NCBI GenBank assembly: GCA_964402955.1
Contig: CAYOEZ010000061.1
Span: 1 to 21,293 of the forward strand
DNA length: 21,293 nt
Direction: 5' to 3'
DNA from: CAYOEZ01 sp964402955
GTDB lineage: Bacteria; Chloroflexota; DTOL01; DAOUCN01
Shown here: positions 6,552 through 13,273 of the stretch, in pieces
Position numbering within the stretch: the stretch's first letter is position 1
How the letters are laid out: each line of letters opens with the position of its first letter
The notes under the pieces: generated by a model
What the model saw: the letters and a program-made list of their open reading frames with translations, nothing else
Told to the model about the DNA's origin: nothing
Databases searched by the model: none
Made by a program: the position numbers and the translations under genes

Positions 6552-7460
6552 CTATATCCACCTCAGGTGGAACAACTGCACGCCGCCCTTCATGTCTTCG
6601 ACGCTGCTGATATAGTACTGGTCCCCATCCCGCATGATCTCGGACGCCGCGCAGCGCAGGGTCTGTACCCACTTGCTATCATTGTTCAGGCCGAAGTCAA
6701 AGGGATCTGTAGAGCGATAGACATGAGTGCGGGCAGGAGAGTAGTACTCGCTGGTGCGGAACAGGTAGTAGTAGCCGTCGACGTACACGACAAACGGGCA
6801 TTGGGCGCTAAGCGGGCCTGTGCCGCTGCTGAAACCGCCCCATGACACTGCACGGTTATCCGACCAATGAATCAGGTCACTGGAGGTGCGGGCATAGACG
6901 ATGTTGGGCTGTTTCAGCCCGGTCTTATTGCCGCAGTAATAGCAGACCCACTGGTTGCCTACCCGCAGTACCATTGGGTCGCGGGCATCGCCCGGCCCGA
7001 CGAAGAGGCGGCTTTGGCCCTCTCGATTCTTGAAGCGCTCAAACGTGCGGCCATCTTGCGACGTCGCCAGGCAGATCTGCGACTCATTGAGCTCGGTGTT
7101 GTGCCCGCCATAGAACATCCAGTACACATCATTGTGCAAGATAACGTGGGGCGCTTGAATCCACTCCTCGCCGAAGAAATCGTTGACATTTTCGCCGTAG
7201 GACTTGTCTGCACGCATGACTATGCCATGTGGGCTCCAGTTGTGCTGCTCCGGAGAGCTACCCTCCCAGCCGTAGAAGACGCGGCCAACCTTAGTGTAGC
7301 GAATGCAGGCCCAGATGTGCCATTGGCCGGCGCACGACTGCCAAATAGCGTGGTCAACGATCTCATGCTCCGGCCCATAGGCCAGGTCGCCCAAGTCGGG
7401 GTAGCCGGTGATATGCCAGGGATTGCCATCGAGAACGGGAACGCGTGGAGTTACAGTCAT
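6552..7460 (-). CDS. Five-bladed beta-propeller glycosidase-like protein, paralogue 3, Glu-to-Gln at putative acid
   Basis: A 302-residue paralogue, the first of the three to be transcribed, 40 bases after the permease stop. ATG 7460 has AAGGAG 11 bases upstream. Blade motifs match the other two: VDHAIW (Asp36), APHVIL, RDPMVL (Asp161) and the fourth-blade motif. That motif reads SAQCPFVV here, with CAA coding Gln220 where paralogues 1 and 2 have Glu (GAG, GAA). If this Glu is the general acid, as in GH43, the protein should be catalytically crippled. Everything else, including neighbouring aromatic residues and frame, is intact, so it looks maintained rather than decayed. It may bind sugar without cleaving it, act in a complex with the active paralogues, or use another mechanism. 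Confidence 0.75.
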   Translation of the reverse strand: MTVTPRVPVLDGNPWHITGYPDLGDLAYGPEHEIVDHAIWQSCAGQWHIWACIRYTKVGRVFYGWEGSSPEQHNWSPHGIVMRADKSYGENVNDFFGEEWIQAPHVILHNDVYWMFYGGHNTELNESQICLATSQDGRTFERFKNREGQSRLFVGPGDARDPMVLRVGNQWVCYYCGNKTGLKQPNIVYARTSSDLIHWSDNRAVSWGGFSSGTGPLSAQCPFVVYVDGYYYLFRTSEYYSPARTHVYRSTDPFDFGLNNDSKWVQTLRCAASEIMRDGDQYYISSVEDMKGGVQLFHLRWI

Positions 7461-7500
7461 CTGTTCGGTTTCTCCTTAAGTGCCTTTCTCCGACAACCAG

Positions 7501-8343
7501 CTAACCCTTCAGCCCCGTTAGCGTGATACCTTCGATCAGATACTGCTGCGCTAATAGGAAGACGATCACCACCGGAATCACGGACAGGGTTACCCCGGCA
7601 AGCACCACGGATATGCTGCCCGTACCCTCAACGCCGCGCAGCGTTACCAAACCAAGCGGTAGTGTGAACTTTTCCCATGACTTGAGGAAGATGAGTGGGC
7701 GGAAAAAATCGTTCCAATTGCCATTGAACGTGAAGATTGCCAACACGCTGATGGCTGGGGCCGCCAGAGGCAGCATGATGTTTTTGAATATCTGCGGTGG
7801 GCTGGCGCCATCCATGCGCGCTGCATCTTCGAGATCCATGGGAATGGTCATGAAGAACTGCCGGAGCAAGAAGATGCCGAAAGCGCCGGTGAGGCCGGGC
7901 AGGATCAACGCCCAGGCCGTATCGGCCAGCCTCAGAGTGCGGATAATGGCGAAGACGGGCACGATGGTCATATAACCCGGAACCATCAATGATGTCATCA
8001 GCAGGATAAACAGGACCTGGTTGCCCGGAAAGCGTAGTCGGGCAAAGGCATAGGCTGCCAGGGAACATGTCAGCAATTGTCCTGCCGTCGTCACGATGGC
8101 AATGAACAGACTGTTCAAGAAGAAATTCCAGAACGGCACCTGCTTGAAGACCTGGCGGTAGTTATCCCAGTTGAATGTCGTCGGAATCCACGCTGGCGGC
8201 AGGGAGAACGATTCCTTAGGCAGGCGCAGGCTGGTCGAGAACATCCAGATGAAAGGCAACAGCATCAAGATGGCAAAGAGAACGAGCAATAGATTGATCG
8301 CGTAATGAATCCAGGTGCGCTGCATGTGTACAAGCAATCTCAT
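7501..8343 (-). CDS. Sugar ABC transporter permease, MalG type
   Basis: Inner-membrane subunit of a CUT1-type carbohydrate importer, 280 residues, with about six membrane segments (first LLLVLFAILMLLPFIWMF). The cytoplasmic coupling loop reads DLEDAARMDGAS followed by IMLPLAAPA, the EAA motif that docks on the ATPase. ATG 8343 is chosen over the longer reading (8388) because GAGGAG lies eight bases before it. The longer reading would overlap the upstream gene's end by about 30 bases. The gene begins 13 bases after the stop of the MalF-type partner, typical of a translationally linked pair, and is followed by the three glycosidase-like genes. No CUT1 ATPase gene is present in the window; such systems often share a housekeeping ATPase encoded elsewhere. 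Confidence 0.93.
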   Translation of the reverse strand: MRLLVHMQRTWIHYAINLLLVLFAILMLLPFIWMFSTSLRLPKESFSLPPAWIPTTFNWDNYRQVFKQVPFWNFFLNSLFIAIVTTAGQLLTCSLAAYAFARLRFPGNQVLFILLMTSLMVPGYMTIVPVFAIIRTLRLADTAWALILPGLTGAFGIFLLRQFFMTIPMDLEDAARMDGASPPQIFKNIMLPLAAPAISVLAIFTFNGNWNDFFRPLIFLKSWEKFTLPLGLVTLRGVEGTGSISVVLAGVTLSVIPVVIVFLLAQQYLIEGITLTGLKG

Positions 8344-8356
8344 TGGTTCATCTCCT

Positions 8357-9295
8357 CTAGTAGACGACCCATTTTTTGCTGAAGGCAAACTGCAGGATCG
8401 TGATGAGCAGAATGATGGAGAAGAGTATCAGGGCGATTGTCGACGCATAGCCCATGCGCAAGAAGCGTATGCCGGTCTCATAGATGAAGACGCCTATCGT
8501 GCGCGTGGCGTCGCCCGGCCCGCCTGTGGTCATGATGTAAGGAGCATCGAAAACCTGGAAAGCGCCAATGAGGCCCATTACCACGACCAGGAAGACCGTC
8601 GGCGAGAGCAGCGGAACGGTGATGTGTCGGAACTGACCAAAGGCGCCAGCGCCATCAATCTCGGCGGCCTCGTAGTACTCACGCGGAATATTCTGCAGCC
8701 CGGCGACGAAGAGAACGAAGTTGAATCCTAGGGACTTCCAGACGCTCATGATGATAATCGACCGCAATGCCCAGGCGCTGGAGCTGAGCCAGGAGATACG
8801 CGGGCCACCGAGCTGCGTCAGATAGTAACCAATGACTCCGCGGTTCACATCGTACAGATAGGTCCAAACGATGGCGACCGAGGCGATCGAGACGATCACC
8901 GGGAAGAAATACGCAGCACGCAAGCTACTGCGCAAGACGCTCGATATTCTGCGATTGACGGCGAGCGCCAGGAGCAGACCGACGCCGGCAGTCAGGCCAA
9001 TGTGAGCGACCACATAGGTCGCCGTCACGCGCAGACCCGTCATGACTCTCGTGTCGCTGACGAACTGCCGGAAGTTGTCTAGACCAATGAACTTTGCTGG
9101 AGTCAAGAAATCCCAGGAGAAAAGCGAAAGGACGAAGGTTGCTACGATAGGAATGAGAGTAAAGACCATCAGCCCGATCATCGCCGGCGCGATGAACACG
9201 TATGCCCAGAACACCTCCTGCCCAGACGTGCTTGACAGGAAGCGCAATACTCGCCCTTTGCTCCTGACCTGTGGGACGACTGTTCCTTCGACCAT
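8357..9295 (-). CDS. Sugar ABC transporter permease, MalF type
   Basis: The partner permease of the importer, 312 residues, with an N-terminal cytoplasmic stretch followed by VFWAYVFIAPAMIGLMVF (first membrane segment) and about five more. The coupling loop YYEAAEIDGAGAFGQFRHI, followed by TVPLLSP, is a clear EAA motif. ATG 9295 has GGAGGAG six bases upstream. It lies 233 bases downstream of the binding-protein gene, a gap that holds a palindromic repeat element, and is closely linked to the MalG-type gene. Substrate specificity is set mainly by the binding protein and cannot be read from the permease. Confidence 0.93.
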   Translation of the reverse strand: MVEGTVVPQVRSKGRVLRFLSSTSGQEVFWAYVFIAPAMIGLMVFTLIPIVATFVLSLFSWDFLTPAKFIGLDNFRQFVSDTRVMTGLRVTATYVVAHIGLTAGVGLLLALAVNRRISSVLRSSLRAAYFFPVIVSIASVAIVWTYLYDVNRGVIGYYLTQLGGPRISWLSSSAWALRSIIIMSVWKSLGFNFVLFVAGLQNIPREYYEAAEIDGAGAFGQFRHITVPLLSPTVFLVVVMGLIGAFQVFDAPYIMTTGGPGDATRTIGVFIYETGIRFLRMGYASTIALILFSIILLITILQFAFSKKWVVY

Positions 9296-9400
9296 CGAAT
9301 GCTCCTCCCAGACGTAGACTGCCGTTGCCTAGTAGTACAGCCGCATCTGCATCCTCTGATTTCCAGTCAGCGGACCCTTTTGCAGTCGGCACCCGTCGGC

Positions 9401-9465
9401 GCGAGCAGAGCGAAGCAATCTCTGCGTCATCTCGTGTGAGGTTGCTTCGTCACTCCTCTGCCCGC
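9401..9465. repeat. REP-like palindromic element between binding-protein and permease genes
   Basis: Imperfect inverted arms read GCGAGCAGAGCGAAGCAATC from the left and, from the right as reverse complement, GCGGGCAGAGG...GACGAAGCAACCTC. The GCGAAGCAATCTC core also occurs in the element at 16184-16262, so both belong to one dispersed family. In the 233-base gap between binding-protein stop (9529) and permease start (9295), such a hairpin could slow 3' decay and allow more binding protein than permease to be made. The rest of the gap shows nothing else I recognise. Confidence 0.65.
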
Positions 9466-9528
9466 GCTAGCGGACCCAGCACATGCGGCAATCGCACTAG
9501 TCTATAGCCTTCCCCGTCCCTCACTGTT

Positions 9529-10902
9529 CTACTTGCCGCGCTTGGCGTAGAGGGCGTTGAGTTCCTTATGGCAGTCAGCCATGGCCTGCTCAGCAGTCCT
9601 TTCGTTGGCCGTGACCAGGGTGAGGTAGCGCAGGAAGATGCTCTCGGTTTCGTTGTACTCCGGCGGCGCAGGCACAGCCTTGGACGGCTTATCCAGCATG
9701 TCGTAGTAGATCTTGAAGTGCTCTGGCGGCGATCCTGCCTGCACCCAACCCGTGTAGGCAACGGAGCGCCGGGCCGGAGTCTGGGCGACTGCGTTGACGA
9801 ACATGGTGATTGATTCCTTCTTGATCAGGAACTTGGTCAGCTGCCAGGCCGCATCGGCGTTCTTGCTCGCCTTCATGATGGGGAAGCCGGTGCCGCCAAA
9901 CTCGTGCGTCTGCGTGCGCCACTTGGGGAAATAGAGGATATCGAAGTCTTTCTGGCCGCCGTTGATGAAGGTGATGCGCATGTTACCGCCGCCGGTGCCA
10001 ATCATGGCCAGCTTGCCACTGATGAAGGCCGCATTAAAGTCGAAGCCGGCTGGTTGCGGCGAGACCTTGTGAACCCAGATCAGGTCGTGCAGGAATTGAA
10101 TGGCTTCGATGGTCTTGGGATCACTGGCGATGCTTTGGGTCCAATCGGCATTGAGAAGATCGGTGTCGTTCACGAAGAGCCAGGGGACAGCGCCACCCCA
10201 GTAGGCGTTGGCAAAGCCGAAGCCAAAGACATCGCCCTTGGTCAGCTTCTTAGCAACATCCAGGAAGTCCTGTACTGTCCAGTCATCCTTGGGGCGTTCG
10301 ATGCCGGCATCCTTGAAAAGCTTGGTGTTATAGTGGATGACGGGGCCGTTCCAGGTGAAGGGGAGTTGGTACTGCTTGCCCTGGTAGGCCATGTACTTGA
10401 GCAGATTGGGGTGGATGTCGGCGAAGTACTCTTGCAGATCGGCCTTGTCTTTGTTGATATATTCATCCAGCGGGGTGGCCAGGCCGCGTGAGGCGAAGAG
10501 TTGCACGCCCTCGATAGCAACGCGGCTGATGTCAGGCGGCGTGCCGGCCGCAATCTGGATGATCAGCTTGTCGAAGTACTCTGCCCAGGTGTTGGCCTGA
10601 ACGCCTTCGAAATCGACGGTGATGTTGGGATTGGCCTTGGTGAACTCAGCCCCCAGTGTCTTCCAGCCATCCGGGATGGCGCCATAGTTGGCCATGACCA
10701 ACTTGGCCGGCTTGGCCTGCGCCGGCACGGTTGGCTGAGCGGCTGGCGCCGCAGCCTTGGTCGGCGCTGCCGTTGGCGTTGCGGTAGCCTGGGCCCCACA
10801 GGCCGCCACAAGTGGAGCGGCCAAAGCGAGGGCAGCTAATCGGGATGCCTTGACCAGTAGCTCACGGCGACTGATCTTTGCGCTTGACTCTGGTGCAGAC
10901 AT
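9529..10902 (-). CDS. Extracellular sugar-binding lipoprotein (family 1 solute-binding protein)
   Basis: A 457-residue substrate-capture subunit of the CUT1 importer. The N-terminus carries a twin-arginine-type signal (ISRRELLVKASR, then LAALALAAPLVAAC) with a lipobox ending at Cys35. A flexible ATPTAAPTKAAAPAAQPT-type linker follows, typical of Chloroflexota lipoproteins. The mature part begins KLVMANYGAIPDGW and contains ITVDFEGVQ, PPDISRV and FGFGFANAYWGG, as expected for the maltose-binding-protein-like class. ATG 10902 has AAGGAG seven bases upstream. It is the first structural gene after the GntR regulator in the same direction. The Tat signal implies export in a folded state. The ligand is not determined; neighbours suggest an oligosaccharide. 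Confidence 0.93.
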   Translation of the reverse strand: MSAPESSAKISRRELLVKASRLAALALAAPLVAACGAQATATPTAAPTKAAAPAAQPTVPAQAKPAKLVMANYGAIPDGWKTLGAEFTKANPNITVDFEGVQANTWAEYFDKLIIQIAAGTPPDISRVAIEGVQLFASRGLATPLDEYINKDKADLQEYFADIHPNLLKYMAYQGKQYQLPFTWNGPVIHYNTKLFKDAGIERPKDDWTVQDFLDVAKKLTKGDVFGFGFANAYWGGAVPWLFVNDTDLLNADWTQSIASDPKTIEAIQFLHDLIWVHKVSPQPAGFDFNAAFISGKLAMIGTGGGNMRITFINGGQKDFDILYFPKWRTQTHEFGGTGFPIMKASKNADAAWQLTKFLIKKESITMFVNAVAQTPARRSVAYTGWVQAGSPPEHFKIYYDMLDKPSKAVPAPPEYNETESIFLRYLTLVTANERTAEQAMADCHKELNALYAKRGK

Positions 10903-10929
10903 GTTAATTCTCCTTCAGCGGTTCTTATC

Positions 10930-10939
10930 GTGCATACAA
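10930..10939 (-). promoter_or_regulatory. Possible GntR-family operator upstream of binding-protein gene
   Basis: TGCATACA (10931-10938) matches seven of eight positions of the TGTATACA palindrome at 12018-12025 in front of the regulator gene, and lies about 28 bases before the binding-protein ATG. No convincing -35/-10 pair is visible in the 186-base gap, so either a weak promoter lies here or the genes are read through from upstream. Short site, so chance similarity is possible. Confidence 0.35.
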
Positions 10940-11088
10940 TGAGACCCGATGTGGAACCCGAGGATCAGAATCTGTTGCACCCATGCCGTTGCGTTCCGGT
11001 TCATCACCTCCCATACCAAGACTACGGACGTCCATCTCCCGACGCCCAGGCTGTGGAGATCTGATTGTGCCGGCTTCCTCTCTTCACC

Positions 11089-11742
11089 TTATGCAGGCTG
11101 CAGTTGGCCGGCCAGGAGGTCTGCCTTGACTTTCCTGAGGTGGTCTCTCATGCACTCACTTGCCAGGCTGGCATCGTGTTTCGTCAAGGCCTCCAAGATC
11201 TTGCCATGCTCACGGTACGAGGACTCCTGAGACACGCGATTCTCGCAGTGCATCCAGCGCGTCACCTGGATGGGTGCGCCCAGCCGATCATAGAATTCCT
11301 TGAGCTTATTGTTGCACGATAGCTTCATCAGCGCCTCATGGAACTCGCGATCGCGTGCAAAGCAGACGCGGAATTCGCTGTGCTCTAGCGCCTGGCCGAA
11401 TTCTTGATGGATTCTTTCCAGATTTGCCAACTCATCGGAGGTGAGCCGCTCCATGCCCAAGCCAATGGCCAGGACCTCGAGGGCTTCGCGTACGTCGTAG
11501 ATGTCTTTGATATCTTTGGGATTGAGGCGGACGACGAGAGCGCCGCGCCGTGGGAGGATGGTCACCAGGCCATCGGCACCAAGCCTGCCCAGGGCCTCCC
11601 TGACGGGCGTGCGGCTCACGCTGAGGCTATCGGCGAGCTCCTGCTCTTCCAGGCGATCGCCGGGCTTGAAACCGTTGGTGACAATCCCTTCCTTCAGGTA
11701 TTCGTAGATCCTGTCGGTCAGGCTTTGATGAACGATGGCCAT
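11089..11742 (-). CDS. GntR-family transcriptional regulator with FCD domain
   Basis: A 217-residue regulator of the FadR/FCD branch of GntR proteins, which typically sense small organic or sugar acids. The N-terminal winged helix shows IYEYLKEGIV, GFKPGDRLEEQELADSLSVS and RTPVREALGRLGADGLV (residues about 12-60), the standard DNA-binding signature. The C-terminal helical FCD domain shows the metal/ligand residues in ARDREFHEAL, REHGKILEAL and MRDHLRKV. ATG 11742 has GAGGGA six bases upstream. It precedes the sugar uptake operon in the same direction and is the obvious candidate to control it. Its own promoter region carries a TGTATACA palindrome, pointing to autoregulation. The effector is unknown. 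Confidence 0.93.
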   Translation of the reverse strand: MAIVHQSLTDRIYEYLKEGIVTNGFKPGDRLEEQELADSLSVSRTPVREALGRLGADGLVTILPRRGALVVRLNPKDIKDIYDVREALEVLAIGLGMERLTSDELANLERIHQEFGQALEHSEFRVCFARDREFHEALMKLSCNNKLKEFYDRLGAPIQVTRWMHCENRVSQESSYREHGKILEALTKHDASLASECMRDHLRKVKADLLAGQLQPA

Positions 11743-12011
11743 ATGCTATCCCTCGTATGCGTTGGGTTGCGCGCTCTGTGGATGAAGCAGCCTGGGCACC
11801 TGAGACCAGATGACCGAGGTCAGGTCGCGTGAAGCGGGATGAATGGTTGCCTGGGTACTGGTTCCAAAGTTATCGTTGTGTGAGGGCAGACAGCGGCCGA
11901 ACGCCCGCTGTGGCTCTCAGGAAAGGCAAGATGATTGACCGGAAAATGGGCTTGCGTCCTCCCACGAGAGCGGCCATGCTTGGGAAGACTTCTTCTGGGA
12001 CACACCATACT

Positions 12012-12026
12012 GTGTACTGTATACAC
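12012..12026. promoter_or_regulatory. Candidate GntR operator
   Basis: GTGTA-CTGTA-TACAC is a palindrome that also contains TGTATACA (12018-12025), the core typical of GntR/FCD operators. It starts six bases downstream of the -10 box of the minus-strand promoter and covers the expected transcription start, an ideal place for repression by the adjacent GntR protein. Confidence 0.6.
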
Positions 12027-12031
12027 GCGAC

Positions 12032-12060
12032 ATCATAGCACACAACCCATCCACTGTCAA
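12032..12060 (-). promoter_or_regulatory. Promoter of GntR gene (possibly of whole sugar operon)
   Basis: TTGACA (12060-12055) and TATGAT (12037-12032) on the minus strand are 17 bases apart, near consensus. Transcription would start near 12025, inside the palindrome. The distance to the regulator ATG is about 280 bases, so either the leader is long or a nearer start was missed. Confidence 0.7.
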
Positions 12061-12110
12061 GACTTTGGGTTCTATTTGTCAGATAAAGCTGAAAAGCGAA
12101 AGGAGGCAGC

Positions 12111-12139
12111 TTGACGAGCCTGGGACGCCGGAGTATACT
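12111..12139 (+). promoter_or_regulatory. Promoter of intact aldo/keto reductase
   Basis: TTGACG (12111-12116) and TATACT (12134-12139), 17-base spacer, identical hexamers to the copy at 1734-1762. Transcription starts near 12146. GGAGG lies six bases before the ATG at 12214. Confidence 0.75.
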
Positions 12140-12462
12140 CATAAAAGGCCGGGACGTACGACAATACCCGCTGACTAGGGCGGCGCCCGCATATTTGACT
12201 GTGGAGGCTGAACATGGAACAACGACGCTTTGGCGACTCGGATCTGGTGTGCTCGGCGCTTGGCTTCGGCACCTGGGAGTTGAGCGTAACCGGCTATGGT
12301 CTGATCGATTGGGGAGAGGTGAATCGCGCTGTAAACCTGGCGCTCGATCGAGGCGTCACGCTCTTCGACACGGCAGAGGTCTACGGCCCATTCCATTCTG
12401 AGCTGCTGCTGGCACGGGCGCTGGGGGCGCGCCGCAAGGATGTTGTGCTGGTGACCAAGGTC
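12111..12462 (+). repeat. Right copy of direct repeat
   Basis: The counterpart of 1734-2085, in the same orientation. Here the repeat continues into a full-length gene, so this copy is the intact one and the left copy is the fragment. The perfectly conserved block is 12184-12314. Confidence 0.95.
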
Positions 12463-13209
12463 GGCTACGCCTACACGCCGGATCACCGCATCGTCGGCCG
12501 CGACGCAAAGCCGGCGACAGTTATCTCCGCCACCGAGGGCTGTCTGCAACGGCTGGGCACGGACTATGTTGACCTCATGCTGATCCATTGGCCCGACCAC
12601 AATACGCCCATTCCTGAGACAATCGGCGCTCTGGAGGAGCTGAAAAAGGCGGGCAAGATTCGCCACTATGGCGTCTCCAACTACGACGTGGGCATGATGA
12701 CCATTGCAGAAGAGCATGGCCATCTGGCGGCGAGCCAGGTGGGCTACAACATGTTTGACCGCCGCATGGAGCGGGAGGTGTTGCCCTACTGCCTCGCGCA
12801 CAAGATCGGCTACATGGCCTATGGCAGCCTGGCCTATGGCCTGCTCAGCGGCGCCATGACAGCGCAATCGACCTTTGCCGACTGGGACTGGCGCTACGCC
12901 GGCAAGGCGTTTGGCCTGCCCATTTTCCAGAAGGAAGAGCTGGCCCGGGAACTGCGCGTCGTCGAGCGACTGAAGCAGATGGCGGCGGACTATGGCAAGA
13001 CGGTGGCGCAGATGGCGATCGCCTGGGTACTGGGGCATCCGGCGCTGACGGTGGCCTTGGTGGGCATGCGCACGCCGCGTGAGGTTGAGGAAGACACGGC
13101 GGCGCTCGATTGGAAGCTGAGCGCCGCCGAACGTGCTGAGATTGATCGTATCTTCGCCGAGGAAGGTGCGCCGACCTACACCGATGCGCCGCAAGCGCAG
13201 GCGCGCTAG
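12214..13209 (+). CDS. Aldo/keto reductase, complete
   Basis: A 331-residue NAD(P)H-dependent oxidoreductase of the AKR superfamily (TIM barrel, cytoplasmic), which reduces aldehydes or oxidises sugars and related alcohols. The catalytic tetrad is complete: Asp52 and Tyr57 (FDTAEVYGP), Lys82 (LVTKV) and His125 (LIHWPD). GVSNYD and the C-terminal cofactor segment ALVGMRTPREVEED are also present. Length is normal for the family. ATG 12214 follows GGAGG. It is divergent from the GntR regulator and convergent with copA, with a perfect palindrome between the stops. The sequence does not fix the substrate. Its 5' part is duplicated at 1837. Confidence 0.93.
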   Translation: MEQRRFGDSDLVCSALGFGTWELSVTGYGLIDWGEVNRAVNLALDRGVTLFDTAEVYGPFHSELLLARALGARRKDVVLVTKVGYAYTPDHRIVGRDAKPATVISATEGCLQRLGTDYVDLMLIHWPDHNTPIPETIGALEELKKAGKIRHYGVSNYDVGMMTIAEEHGHLAASQVGYNMFDRRMEREVLPYCLAHKIGYMAYGSLAYGLLSGAMTAQSTFADWDWRYAGKAFGLPIFQKEELARELRVVERLKQMAADYGKTVAQMAIAWVLGHPALTVALVGMRTPREVEEDTAALDWKLSAAERAEIDRIFAEEGAPTYTDAPQAQAR

Positions 13210-13216
13210 GCCATTG

Positions 13217-13263
13217 TACATTTACACCCTTAGGGTCTCCGAGACCCTAAGGGTGTAAATGTA
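13217..13263. terminator. Perfect 23-bp palindrome between convergent genes
   Basis: Arms 13217-13239 and 13241-13263 are exact reverse complements around one central C (core CTTAGGGTCTC-C-GAGACCCTAAG). It begins eight bases after the reductase stop and ends 11 bases before the copA stop, filling the convergent gap. Position and symmetry suit a bidirectional terminator, but neither strand has a long U-tract. The near-zero spacer and perfect arms are also typical of a dispersed palindromic repeat. Confidence 0.7.
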
Positions 13264-13273
13264 TGCAGGGGTG

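Larger units (their letters stand above)
11743..12110. other. Long leader and divergent control region of the GntR gene
   Basis: This 368-base stretch holds the GntR promoter and operator (12012-12060) and a predicted leader of about 280 bases down to the regulator ATG. I see no riboswitch fold or small gene that I can name in the leader. The reductase promoter begins at 12111 on the other strand, so the two genes are divergent. Confidence 0.6.

Noticed and set aside
6867..7526. Plus-strand frame of 219 codons opposite glycosidase-like paralogue 3
   Set aside because: Antisense shadow; the minus frame carries all conserved motifs and a ribosome site.
9401..9465. CRISPR-like repeat structure
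   Set aside because: Only isolated palindromes occur; there is no array of regularly spaced repeats and no cas gene in the window.
1734..12462. Composite transposon
   Set aside because: The bracketing repeats are host-gene fragments, not insertion sequences; no transposase, integrase or terminal inverted repeats were found.
12175..13221. Minus-strand frame of 348 codons opposite the intact reductase
   Set aside because: The plus frame has the full catalytic tetrad, promoter and ribosome site; the opposite frame is only a consequence of base composition.
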